64,000 nt of DNA from positions 495,001-559,000 of the forward strand of contig CAWZYM010000301.1 in the NCBI GenBank assembly GCA_963966185.1, written 5' to 3'. Within the stretch, counting starts at the first letter, position 1; each line of letters starts with the position of its first letter. A program made the translations under genes and the position numbers. A model generated the notes under the pieces. The model was not told the DNA's origin and searched no databases. It saw nothing but the letters and a program-made list of their open reading frames with translations. Of the stretch, positions 11,525 to 22,268 are shown piece by piece. The stretch comes from Rhabditoides inermis (Eukaryota > Nematoda > Chromadorea > Rhabditida > Rhabditidae).

Positions 11525-12596
11525 AGAGGGGGGGAGGGAGAGGGATGTGTTGTAGGTGTTGGACGTTCTTCTCGGCCGCCACATGTGTCGCCGCGCCCCT
11601 CTGCCGTGCACTCTTCAGGGACACTGCGCCAGTCACGATCTCATCAAGGAGGTACGCGCGCATGTTGTGTTCATGTGTTCACATACCGTACTACGTCATA
11701 TTCATACACATTCATTTATTGACAGATAGAAGCAATGCAACATGCTTTGTAGATGTACAACGAGACGACGGTGCGCGGTGACGTCATGTTCTCGCAGCGA
11801 ATCGGAGTCGCCGCCAGACTGCAGGTATTGATCAGGTATTTTTTTATGATTGTGTTTGTTTTCATGCGCGTGTTTTGTTGTGGCGTGGGAGTGGGGCGCG
11901 TGATATTGTCCCAGTGATAGTGGCGAGAGAATGGAAGAGAAACTGGTTCAGTTTTCGACGGATATTTGATTGTCTGTAGCGTACTGTTCTATATTGTATT
12001 CATTCAATGTTTTTGAGTAGTGTTTATTGATTTATCTTTTTTTCTAGGTTGCGGAGGCGTATCCGATTCTCTCCGAAGTTGTGGCAGCGGCGCGGAGGCT
12101 CAAACATTTTCCGCACACCGATCTCATCAAGGTTTGATTTTGGAGAAGCTCCGCCCCTCTAGCCCCGCCTATTTCAGATCTTCTCTGGCCACGATGTGAC
12201 TGTGGGTCCTTTGATGCGAGTGATGGGCATACAGTTCATGGACTTTCCTCACTACACCAGTCGCATCGTCTTTGAGGTAGGATTTTTTTATTGGTCATGG
12301 TATTGATTTATCGACTTTCCAGATTTACGAGAAGATTGGTGCGGAGAGGGATGTGATATACATGAGGATTCTGTACAATGGAGAGGATAGGACGGGAGAG
12401 GTGAGTAGGGAGCGAAGGAGGAGACAGGCAGTGGATGGATAGATGTGGAAGGCGTTGGCTTCAGGCCCGTTTCTGTCCTCCTTCCTCTCTCGTTGACGGT
12501 CTGTGTCCGGCTAGTCGACTGGAGAAGTTCCTGGAGAGGGAGGTGTTCACCCTGGCTGGCCGCTTCTCCAGCTACGCAGACGTGTGCGGAAAATGA
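8800..12596 (+). CDS. PXYLP1: 2-phosphoxylose phosphatase 1-like histidine phosphatase
   Basis: PXYLP1 removes phosphate from the xylose of the glycosaminoglycan linker in the Golgi, allowing chain elongation. Exons 8800-8875, 8923-8986, 10384-10494, 10582-10665, 10711-10794, 10922-11028, 11073-11194, 11243-11320, 11363-11476, 11556-11651, 11753-11824, 12048-12131, 12178-12276, 12323-12400 and 12465-12596 join to 466 residues, close to the human protein (about 480). An N-terminal signal anchor spans residues 9-23. The catalytic signature RHGERSP is at about 80-86 and the SGHDVT proton-donor motif at about 367-372. Other family blocks are the DCTPF and LCGGGKLTAEG segments, a cysteine cluster (FFCMDACEC), ILYNGED, and a C-terminal YADVC. 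ATG codons are tandem at 8800 and 8803. The intron at 11477-11555 needs a GC donor. Intron 2 is enlarged by repeats. Confidence 0.87.
9080..10020. repeat. Inverted repeat cluster with two tRNA-like sequences, in a PXYLP1 intron
   Basis: Units related to GCGAATTTAGCGACGGCAGA recur at about 9290, 9340 and 9390 in one orientation. They recur as reverse complements at about 9840, 9890 and 9940. Between the arms lie two tRNA-like sequences. One is on the minus strand (about 9435-9510), with a B-box GGTTCGATTCC and an A-box-like GGTATATTGGTAAGA. The other is on the plus strand (about 9735-9802), with GGTGTATTGGTAACA and GGTTCGATCCC. Neither folds into a full tRNA. This looks like tRNA-derived SINEs or a composite inverted-repeat transposon. 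Confidence 0.6.
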
Positions 12597-12920
12597 GGAG
12601 GCGATGGGTCACAGCCTATCCAGGTTGTTCTACAGTGCATCGGGTGTTCACTCTTTGTAGTTTTATTTTCTGATACACTGCCTTATTGTTGTGATATTGT
12701 GATTATGAGCTTTCCATCTATCTTTGCATTATAGAATGTGGGTATGTTTTGATTTAGTTTTTTGGATAAATTATTGACTCTTTCATGTTGTATCATTGTT
12801 CTCGTGGTGAGAGAATATGTTGCAAAAGACATTGAAATATCTAAGTGGTGTTTGTACATCGATACATATTCGTGGTGATTTGTGTGAGAAGAATGTAAGT
12901 GGTTGTAGACATGCAGTGAG

Positions 12921-15900
12921 ATGGAGGAGGATAGAAGAAGAAGAGACGAGGAGTTGGAGCGGGGCAGAGGCGTCTCCTCTCCACGCACACTCAGGGAGTT
13001 CGATGTTCTTCCGGAAGTGAACCGGCCCTCCACCAGCGCACGCCCCACCGCACTGCCTACAGTACCCGTGCCTGTGACCGTACCCCTCCGGAGGGATACC
13101 ATGTCCCCTCCCTCCTCCTTCCACATGGTACACACAAGCGAAGGAGGACCGACCAGTCTCAACTCACTCGAGAAGATGAGGTGAGTAGAGTGATGCAGTG
13201 TACCGTATGCTAAGATGTGCAGGTTGTCGTCGAGCGAGAGTGAGGAGGAGGGGAGGGTGGGGGAGGACGAGCGAGACGGGGTGGTGTTGAACGGACTCGC
13301 TGCCTCGGCCGCACCCTCCCGACCACAAGGAGGATGGATGAGTCAGCAGCTGAGGAGGTGCGTAGGCGGTATTGATTGAGTGATGGATATCGATTGATTC
13401 AGAGCGGGTCGCTCGATGCTGGCCAAGATGCGTGGAGGAGGAGGAGGAGGAGGAGATTGGAGTGACGGGGAGCAGGCGGATAGGAAGGGGGCGGTGATCA
13501 CGTTCAAGGTATCGGAGAGAGAGATGATCCGGCAAAAAGGTCCGTGTTCAGCAGAAGATGTTCGCTGCGTGGAACAACATCAAATACAACGAGCGCTGGT
13601 TGGTGGACGGACAGGAGGGATACGTGCGGGAGAAGGAGATACTGCTGCTCGGCGAACGGTACTCGCCGGAGGGGGCAGGTACGCACGGGCTCCCCCTCCC
13701 CTCCCCTTTTCTCAGTCTAACCACTGCAGATGGATCTGTGACGAATGGGTTCGCCGACTTCTTTCTCGACTACTACAGCAGGTTGTGGCTCACGTACAGG
13801 AGTGGGTTCGAGCCGTTCCCGGGGACACAGGTGAGAAGCGAGAGAGAGAGAGAGAGAGGAAGGAGAAGGGGAGAGATTTCCTTGCAGGTGTCGTCTGACT
13901 GTGGCTGGGGATGTATGCTGCGCACCTCTCAGATGATGATGGCCCACGCTCTCGTGTTGACGAGAATGGGACGAGGTATCGATATATTAATTTGCAAATT
14001 ACTTGGAATATATTTATTCATAATGAAAATCATGTACAATGTATGTGTTTTTAATAATCTATTATGAGTGGAACACTTCATACCATGCTCTTATCGTATT
14101 TGCTTATGTCTATCTTCAAGAACATTGTTTAACGTTAGGGTGTTACGGGTGAAAATGTGAGTTGTGCAACGTATGATGCAACACGACAATGTATGTGGAC
14201 GAATACAAACAATCACTCGGACTTATCATATTTGGAGATGTCTAAGTACAGTCGTCTTGGAGTTCAAATCTCGGAGTTCAAACATAACACAATGTAGGTG
14301 TAAAAATATTAGGTATATTATAACGTTTTAACAAATCTCAAAAAAAGTGATACGCAGTTCTTTTTGTATGGACTTGTCGTACTTTGATATATCGATATTC
14401 AGAATGCTCCGAGTTCAACCTGAAGTGTGTATTTTCAATCTTTAAAGTAAGAATTACTTACTATTTCAACCTTTCTCCATGCAAATTCAATGTAATGTAG
14501 TATATGTAGATTTAATATAATATATGTAGAAAGCGATAGCGTGAGATAGGGCGTGTGCAATGTGGCATACTCTCTCTCTCTCTCTCTGCTCGCGTTCTCT
14601 GCTCGGTTTGAATAGGCGCTGGAGCGCGCATATTTGTAGAGATCGTTTCATTGCAGAAAAATACGATTGACGCTATTTATTGATAGTACACTAATATCTA
14701 CTTGTTTCTTTTGAATCCTCGCAGGTCCCTATTGCAGTAGGGCGCGTAGTTGGCAGACTTGCCCGGCTTGACGCGAGAGTAGCCGAACTTTCCTGTAAAG
14801 AAGAGGTTATCATACGGCATACGTCTTTTATGTACTGCTACATCTTGGACTAGCGTTAGTAGGGAGTGGTTACAAAGTTGACAATGAGAGTGGAAATGTT
14901 TGTTTGCAAAATGTGAATGGGAAAAGTTTAGCCTTTTCACGTGGTCCGCGCTTTGCGCTAACATTTTTTTTAAAGTCTTAAAAATCTTTTCGAAAGAAGG
15001 AAGCCAGTATGAAGTAGTTTCACACTAACCGTTAGTTTCTCTGAGGCCGTACTTGCTGAAGGCTGAGAGTAGCTGACCAGAGTGGCGACGAAGGAATCCG
15101 AGAAGCAGAGTTGTCTGGAAGACGTCGTTGCATTAACGGTCATGTTAGCTGGTCTCACCTCCTTAGCGGCTCTCTTTCCCCTGCAGAAGTCGACCGATTC
15201 CGCGAGTTTTCCCATGGGAACGGAGAAGAACGGCGGGTCGAATAGGATGAAGGAGTAGTTGGGGAAAGAGGAGAAGGAGGAGGGAGAGTTGAGATCGATC
15301 TGCCTGTATCCGGGTAGATAGGCGAAGCGTGTGTCGGCATCGAAGAGACGCACGGAGAGGCGGTGCCGGTGGAAGAACACCTACATTTTATATCATGAAA
15401 CATTTCTCATTAGAAAACTATTGGATTTCTTCTGTTCTGTGGAAGTTCTGTGGAGCCGTATGGAGTCAGTGCAGTGAAACTAGATGAGCTCCTCACCTCT
15501 GCGACGGAAGGCGCGCAGAGACAGCACATCTCCTCATCTATCCTCGCCCTGTCATTGTCAAAGTGGGCGAACACAGCGGCTATGATGGCATCGATTGTGT
15601 GAGGGGAGAAGAAGTACTGCTCCCGATCGCGTCGCTCCTCGAACGAGGGGTCGGCGTGGAGCAGCCGGGGAGCAGGAACAGGGGCAGGAGCATGATGGGA
15701 AGAGGTCCGGGGTCCGTTCGAGGGTTTCTGGGGTTTCTTAGAGGCGTGTGAGTTAGCACATGTCGGATTGGGCTGAGCGTTGGCGGAAGAGGAGTTAGAT
15801 GACAAGTCTGTGGGGACTGGAAGGTCCGCCGGATGCGAGGCTGTGTGGGCCGGGCGCGACGGGAGGGATACGGAGAGGAGAGGGGAGACGGGTTATATAG

Positions 15901-17118
15901 GAGCGCGCGTTGCTACGCTCTCGTTGTGAAATGTTGTGCAATAGTCGCCGTCGCGTGTGTTTTTTTTGCGGAGTTTGGTCGGGGCGGGTGAGTCATGGTC
16001 CAGCAGAGTTGTTCAAACAGTCGAGTTCAAACGATATTTATTTCAAACAGGTATACCGATACTAGTGATGACACCCCAAAAACATTGCTTTTAAACTTTT
16101 TAGGTTGAACTTAGGTCTCTATGACTATGACATTGTGTTTTTAGATTGGCGTTGGGCGGGCAGCAGTCAGCAGCGTCGCAAGGCATCCATCGAAGGACAG
16201 GCGATCGATGAGGGACAGAGGGCCGTGCTGGAGCTGTTCGACGATACGGTATGTGGGGGAGGGTACTGTACATTGTATGGGTACGGTAGAGTATGGTTAT
16301 ATATGTGATGACGTTGCAGCCGTCCTCTCCACTGGGCATCCACCGTCTCGTCTCGATAGCCGCGTCTGTAGACGAGGGTTTCGGTCTCGGTTCGGCGGCT
16401 GTGGGACGGTGGTATGCCCCATGCGAGGCACTAGCACTCATACGGTACGTTTTCATTCAAGTAAACATTCCGAAAATGTATTGATTTGTATGAATCTTTA
16501 GTGATATTGAAAGTAAGGTGTAGTGTTTCTCTTGAATTAACTTTGGTTGTATCTGGCTACGAATTTCTACATGAAATGAGTTTTGATGTGTGTATGTGTT
16601 GTGTTTGAGGCGCGCCCTCCGCCAGTCTGTGTCGCCTCTCACGTGTGACTTCTCCATGATGGTCTGCGTCGATGGGAGGGTCATCAAGGCACAGGTGGGA
16701 CATCTCCTCTTTCTCCTCTTATTCCCCCTCTCTCTTCTCTACCTCCCTTCTAGGTAGAGCGCGAGTCTCGCCACTGGACCCGCAAGCTGCTCCTCTATGT
16801 CAGTCTCCGACTCGGAACACACACTGTCAATAAGGTGAGATCGACCTGTTTATTTTTGTCCAGCGATATCTATATATGCATATATGCTGAGTGCTGTTGT
16901 ATGGAACTTGTACTGCACATTGATGTCTTTTAGAGTCTCATTCCGTTCCCTTTTCAGTGCTACCTACAACACATCCAGCAGCTATTTTCTCTCAAGAACT
17001 GTCTCGGACTAACGGGAGGGAAACCCAACCGCGCACTATACTTCATAGGATGCTACGACTCGGTCAGTGGTCCCACAGTCGTGGGTGGTCCAGGGTCTTT
17101 CGTGAGACATATCCATCT

Positions 17119-17204
<86 letters not shown>

Positions 17205-17792
17205 CTATATATCGAGTGTATCATTGAAATATTTACAAAATATTCAGCAAATCATCTTCCTCGATCCGCATGTGGCTCATAACTACGTTCCGATGGCGGA
17301 AGAGGAGAGGGTGGAGGAGGGGAAGGTGTGTGTGTGTGTGTGAGAGAGGTAAAGGAGAGATGATGATGTCTTGTTTCAGAAGTACTCTCCCTACTCGCGT
17401 TTCCATTGCAAGCTCCTCTCCAAGATGTCCATGTGGGAGATGGATCCGAGGTATTTCTGTTTTCACATTTTTAGGATTCATCTAATGATCTAGTAACAAA
17501 GGTTTTTTTTTCAGCTGCGCAGTGGGTTTTCTGATCGACGGGGAGGAACAATTCGATCATACGATGCATATACTGAACCTGGTGGGTGGAGAGGGAGAGA
17601 GAGAGAAGGGAGAGGATGGTCCGTTTGCAGCATCAAGTGATCGACGTTGACTTGGGACCAGGTGAGGGTGCGAAACGAACGAGGGATCCTCTGTGGACAG
17701 TGTACAGAAAGGAGCCGGAAGAGTATACAGGAGCAGACAAGGAGGGGAGGGAAGCGAGAGAGGCAGGGGAAAGAGGGTTCGAGCTACTGTAG
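12921..17792 (+). CDS. ATG4: ATG4-family cysteine protease (autophagy)
   Basis: ATG4 cleaves the C-terminus of ATG8/LC3 proteins and later delipidates them; it is cytosolic. Fifteen exons (12921-13180, 13223-13357, 13403-13508, 13552-13678, 13730-13830, 13888-13975, 16145-16248, 16320-16444, 16610-16694, 16754-16834, 16958-17062, 17248-17325, 17380-17450, 17515-17581, 17631-17792) join to 564 residues. The first roughly 155 residues are a Ser/acidic extension with a Gly run. The protease core then follows, with the catalytic Cys in DCGWGCMLR (C252) and the Asp/His pair in FLDPH (D445, H447). It also has [18 protein letters not shown] and AVGFLI. The C-terminus FELL resembles the LIR motif at the end of ATG4B. 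Exon 9 uses a TTTGAG acceptor. Intron 6 (2.2 kb) contains an antisense gene. A polyadenylation signal AATAAA is at 17954-17959. Confidence 0.92.
14698..15805 (-). CDS. Rossmann methyltransferase with DPPF motif (EEF1AKMT1/ZCCHC4-like), nested in ATG4
   Basis: Exons on the minus strand: 15805-15497 (5' limit uncertain), 15380-15159, 15114-15030 and 14792-14698, joining in phase to about 236 residues. Family features: [12 protein letters not shown] near the start of the domain; [10 protein letters not shown], corresponding to the strand/APS segment; [11 protein letters not shown] (acidic substrate-binding region); and the catalytic motif [17 protein letters not shown] marks the N6-adenine-type methyltransferase fold found in EEF1AKMT1 (lysine methylation of eEF1A) and ZCCHC4 (rRNA m6A). 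No C-terminal zinc ribbon is seen. The substrate cannot be decided from sequence alone. There is no ATG in the first exon's frame: the frame stays open upstream to a possible CCCACAG acceptor, so a missing 5' exon or a non-ATG start is likely. A TATA-like box lies upstream at 15893-15899. Confidence 0.68.
15893..15899 (-). promoter_or_regulatory. TATA-like box upstream of the nested methyltransferase gene
   Basis: TATATAA on the minus strand, about 90 bp upstream of the first coding exon as modelled and inside the ATG4 intron. It suggests the nested gene has its own promoter, but AT-rich chance matches are common. Confidence 0.3.
17122..17203. repeat. (TA)n microsatellite in an ATG4 intron
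   Basis: About 41 uninterrupted TA units between exons 11 and 12 of ATG4. It is likely to be highly length-variable. Confidence 0.95.
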
Positions 17793-18143
17793 GAGAATGG
17801 CTGCTACTGTAATAGTGAGAAGATCGGTCTCACGGCATTGCGAACTTTGCTATAGGTATTTTGTACATCATTGTACAAATTGTATGCTGCACGTGTGTAT
17901 CATTGCCTGATTGTGTATAATAATTAAGTTGTAAAATGCGGATATTGATTAGAAATAAATATATAAAAATACTGATTTTAAACATTTTTATTCACACAGA
18001 GACTCTAGACATACGCGTCCTATCTAACCGAAATACAAACGAAGCGGCTTTTGTTATTTCAAAACTTAAGATGATGGTTGTAAGTAGGAAAGGGAGGGGA
18101 TGTAAGAAGGACTGATCAGCTGATAACACGTCCGATCAGCTGA

Positions 18144-18570
18144 TCACTTGGCTTTGCCGGTCTTGAGTTGGAAGGAAGACAAGTCGAGGTCGTTCTCGTT
18201 GAGGTTGAGGAAGCGTCGACGAAGGGCGTACTCGAGAACGATGAGATGGATGAAGATGTACTGCTCAGGCTTCTGAAACGAGAACTCATGCTCCCTCCCT
18301 TCCATCCTCCCCACCTGTACAGCCATACAGCGCAGAGTACGAATGCGCAGAATCGTGTCGTCCACGTTGATCATCGCAGTCTTGCCGTTCTGAACAAGAT
18401 AAGGATATCAGCTGATCACTATCATATCAGCTGATCACCCACGTCTCCAGTCTCGTCGAGCTTCCGGCAGATGATGTCGACGACAGCAACGTTGGTGGAA
18501 CGGCCAGCACCCGCCAGACAATGCATGATGATGGGACAGCTGAGAGAGAGGATGAGGGGGAGAGGGAGAG

Positions 18571-18619
<49 letters not shown>

Positions 18620-19281
18620 AGATACTTACTGGTCCTCCTTCTTGGCCCATTTGGCTTCGATGGCCAATTGCTTGAGAATGGCCTGGTTGTGGTTGATGTC
18701 AGCAATGAACTTGAGAAGCTCGGACGGGTAAGTGGGGGTGCCCTGAAAGGATCGAGTGGAGGGTAAGACGGACACGGCACACCTTGTCGGGCCAGTTGTT
18801 GTAGATGAAGTGGAGGATACGGCGCTTCTGCCCGCTCTCCTTGTCGCAAAGAACGAGACATGTCGCGTCGTAGTTGTTGCGCACGTTCACAACACCAGTG
18901 TTCTCCACCTACAAAGCGAGTGTGGAGAAGGAGCGGAGAAGGAGCAGGGGAGAAGGAGCAGGCGAGAGGGAGCAGGGGAGAAGGAGCAGGGGAGAGGGAG
19001 CAGGGGAGAGGGAGCAGGGGAGAAGGAGCAGGCGAGAGGGAGCAGGGGAGAGGGAGCAGGCGAGAAGGAGCAGTACCTCATACGGCCCGTAGCACTTCTT
19101 CTCTCCAGAGTTGGCAGGAATGTACACGGGGCAGCTATCGTCGTCCAGAGGAATCATCGACACCTAGGTATACGGTAGTTACAGTATCCTTACAGTATTC
19201 CGTACCACAATGCATGACTTGTTAGTCCACGTCATAGCCCAGAACTGCTCGACAGTGCGCTGTAGGGGAGCCTGCAACGAG

Positions 19282-19323
<42 letters not shown>

Positions 19324-20334
19324 TGTCTCTCCTCACCTGACAGATAATAAACTTGCGATGCTGCCTGTACCCATCCACATAGTTCGCGTGAATGTAGTCG
19401 TGGCCGTCAGAGCACGGTACCTAGAACACGGTAGGTTCAGTAACCAGTATCAAGTACAGTATCCCGTACCTTGACCCTGTTGGCCTCGATGCAGGGAATG
19501 TCAAGGAATCGGTTGTACATCTCGTACTTGTAGAAGGAAGACGCGCACCTCTTCTGGTCACGCTGAAATACGGTAGCTACAGTACTTAGGAAGACGGTAT
19601 CTACAGTAACCCGGTACCATACAGTACCTGGATGACGAGGGTGTATCGGAAGAAGAGGCGGTAGACGTTGGCGGCAGATAGCTGTCCGGCGTATCGATCG
19701 ATCGTCATGTCTCCCTCTCCCTTGTCGAAGAAGAAACCGTCCTTGGACAGCTCGAACCTGCAGATGACGTTGTCAGAAGACGTTACGACGTCTTCAGACT
19801 CACTTGGTGTTGTCGATGGGCTCAGTGAACATCATAGACGCGGCAGGGCACGCTTCGCAGCACGAAACGCTTTCCGCGTCAGATTCTACGATAGATTACA
19901 GTAACCCTAGGTATATGGTAGGTACAGTATGCGTACCGTAGCAGCTGGACGCGGCAGAGGGGACAGAGGTACCCTGCGTGGAAGCCATGGAGATGGAGGA
20001 AGACGAGCGGGCCGTCGACACTGTCGACTGGGTTCCGGCGCGCGCCGTCGCAACAGGGGAAGAGGCCTGGATGAGAAGAGAGGATGGAGAATGGACAAGC
20101 ACTGGCCACCTTGGGTGTTTTGTGGGGAGTGGGCGGGGCGCGGGCAGTGGAAAGGGGCACAGGGGACGCCATCTGGAAGGGAGAGGAGTGGAGAGGGAAG
20201 AGGGACGGAGAGACCTTCGGCGTCTTGGCCTGGCTGGGTGGTTTGGACATGGAATAGAGGGCGACCGCTCGGTGCGAGCGAAGGGAATACGACTGACAGG
20301 GGGATGGAAGGGCCACGGAGGATCGACACGACAT
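18144..20334 (-). CDS. Non-receptor protein tyrosine phosphatase (intact copy)
   Basis: Classical PTP, dephosphorylating phosphotyrosine in the cytoplasm; nematodes carry many such genes. Exons: 20334-20215, 20172-20110, 20066-19937, 19885-19804, 19757-19628, 19562-19470, 19420-19337, 19271-19206, 19163-19077, 18908-18783, 18742-18630, 18539-18443, 18389-18315 and 18272-18144. They give 464 residues, or 436 from the in-frame ATG at 20250. The N-terminus is a low-complexity Ser/Thr/Pro region. PTP motifs in order: NRFLDIP (substrate loop, with Phe in place of the usual Tyr), HANYVDGY, KFIICQAPL, EQFWAMTW, the WPD loop with D326, the active-site loop HCLAGAGRS with C372, and the Q-loop VQKPEQY. 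All key catalytic residues are present. The gene converges on ATG4, with 351 bp between stop codons. A truncated, frameshifted duplicate lies at 29690-31232. Confidence 0.9.
18573..18612. repeat. (GA)n microsatellite in a PTP intron
   Basis: Directly visible GA run. A second, (CT)-type run lies at 19285-19321 in another intron of the same gene. Confidence 0.9.
18919..19071. repeat. GGAGAAGGAGCAGG minisatellite in a PTP intron
   Basis: Array of about 15-bp units alternating GGAGAAGGAGCAGG and GGAGAGGGAGCAGG, in the intron between PTP exons 9 and 10. The duplicate PTP has the same array in a shorter form at about 29815-29893, showing copy-number change since the duplication. Confidence 0.85.
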
Positions 20335-20399
20335 CGAAAAGGAAATGAATGGGCAAAATTATTGCGATATTCAACAAATTCACAGCAACAAACAACAAA

Positions 20400-20640
20400 C
20401 AAAAGGAATTAAGTGTCAATGCGGAGACACGAGTCGAAAAGGCAATGAATCGCGCGCGTTTCCTGTTGAGAACTGTACAATCCTACAACTGCTTGGTGCT
20501 GCAGAAAGTGCTGCTTTCTCTTTTCCAATCATATGTTCTGCCGCTAGTCGACTTTCCATCTCATGTGTATGGACTCCACATCTGTTCGATATCCCTCGAG
20601 ATAAAACGGCATATCAATAGTTTTTTGGCGTGTGTAGTGT
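20400..20640 (+). pseudogene. Possible LINE reverse-transcriptase relic (thumb region)
   Basis: An open frame reads NRARFLLRTVQSYNC followed by LLSLFQSYVLPLVDFPSHVY. This resembles the conserved segment after the RT palm in CR1/jockey-type non-LTR elements (a KANRVLGFLRR / LYKSYVRPLLEY pattern). No catalytic YADD block is present, so at most a 3' fragment remains. It lies in unit 1 only; the matching part of unit 2 differs. Confidence 0.4.
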
Positions 20641-20819
20641 GTGTGTGTGTACCCCTCATGGTGATCCCTCCGCAATGTCTCAGCAACCAAGATAGCATCG
20701 AATATATTGTACACAAACAAACTAAACAATGCGTCTATCTATTTTATTGCGCATGGTCGAATTATCGGGTGTTATAATATATATAGTTTTATTTTAAACT
20801 ACCACCATCAATCGTACAA

Positions 20820-21182
20820 GCTGTCGCGGCAGCGTCCACAAGAAGAGCGCGCCAAGTGCAGTCTGTGCACGGAGCGGTACGACGACCCCCTTTCCTGTCA
20901 CGTGGTCTATGCGTTCTCCCCCGTCCGACTCCAGAGTGCGGTGCTGCGAAAAAACTTGTTCCACACCTGTTTTGAGTGCAGCACATTCGCACTCGTGCCG
21001 CGTGTGAATGAGGAGGGTGAATGCACCATACCCTCTTCTGTCCCTTCCACGAGAGAGGGCTCGGACCGCGCGTCTTCTTGGCGAAGCTGGGTGAAGCAAC
21101 ACAGAAGTTCGAAGACGAGCGCATTGAGACCAAGGACAATCCGGGCACGTCGCAGGAGTCGCACGGAGCTATGGAATCCTAA
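20820..21182 (+). pseudogene. Cys/His-rich open frame, possibly a broken zinc-binding gene
   Basis: The frame reads KCSLCTERYDDPLSCH and later FHTCFEC, with paired cysteines suggesting a zinc-binding module. From about 21022 a different frame carries MHHTLFCPFHERGLGPRV and runs on to a stop at 21182 (ending SHGAMES). The two halves would join only with a frameshift or an unrecognised tiny intron. I cannot place it in a family. It is present only in duplication unit 1, and may be a remnant or a gene with unseen exons. Confidence 0.35.
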
Positions 21183-22268
21183 AACACCTTGTGTTTGATA
21201 AATGGTTGTTGTGTTGTTGACCACTATGTTCGCGATGTCCCCACGCCATTGCAGCACTCGTTCTTCACTCTTTTTATTGATACAATTCGAGGAGTAAGCT
21301 GGGGGAGGAAGGACGGCTTGCGTTGCAAGCTCTCTTCAGATGGGAAGCAGTGACAGGCGGAGATCCCGCACATGCAATAAAAAAGTCTGCAGGAAAAAAA
21401 AACGAAAGCAAGCAATTAGACAGGGCCACTCTGCATTTTGTCTCTGCTTCTCCTGTAATCATTGTCTGATTGACGACTATTCATGGTAAACCTCTAATCA
21501 GCGCTGTGACTGCGTATGATAACACGAAAAACATCGAAAACGCGTTTCGTGTATGTAGAAGAATAAGGTCAATAAGGAAGTATGCACGAATATATCGTCC
21601 TTACTATTCCCTTTCATGCAAAACTGCAAAAAACAACTATCAGCCAACCAGTGGTCGATAGAGAAAAGAAAGGTCCTCTTACAATCTACTTATGCGAGAA
21701 CAACGCAGTGCTTAGAGATGTTTTTTTCCTGGATGTATCATGTATTGTTGTGTGTTCCTCTTTGCATCTCTTCGCTCTTCCTCTACTTCCTATTCTCGAA
21801 AACGAGCCGATCCGGACAAGGAACTCACCGGGATGTATTGTTGCGTGTTGACATCTCTATGATCTTCTCGATAGCTAGCAAGGGTCTAGTCATATGGAGA
21901 GACGGAAGAAACTATGTCATCGAAACTCAGTGCATCGACAGAAATCACGCCGACATACATATCCACACTTCTCGTGCACTACTAAAATAAAATGTACTCA
22001 TAGTGAGTTCTATCGACTGCATTCTGGAAAGTACCGTGTTTGCTGCTATAAAAGACTAATCAATTATGAAGAGGGCCCGATTTGACGATCGATGTTTTGA
22101 TGATCACTGATTACAGCATATTTACATCGTTCACACTTCGACTGTGGCTGCTTCTCTCTCACGCATCTTCATTTGGAATCGCGATGTGTTCTCTCCTTCT
22201 CTCCCCTCTCTCGAAATGACAGGAGGGGGAGTGTTGCCAGCTACGGCCGCAGCAGTCGGTCGACTGTC
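21183..22268. other. Upstream region of small-gene copy A; part shared with unit 2
   Basis: No gene is seen. From about 21830 the sequence matches 32780-33000 in unit 2, so this 5' flank was duplicated along with the gene. No convincing core promoter could be picked out. Confidence 0.5.

Larger units (their letters stand above)
13976..16144. other. Large ATG4 intron hosting an antisense gene
   Basis: This 2.17-kb intron begins GTATCGA after the codons for MGRG and ends in TTTTTAG before DWRW. Apart from the methyltransferase-like gene on the minus strand (14698-15805) it is AT-rich. A short (CT)n run lies near 14572-14588. Confidence 0.8.

Noticed and set aside
19929..20412. Gly/Arg-rich plus-strand frames over the phosphatase N-terminus
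   Set aside because: Opposite-strand shadows of the low-complexity Ser/Pro-rich phosphatase exons.
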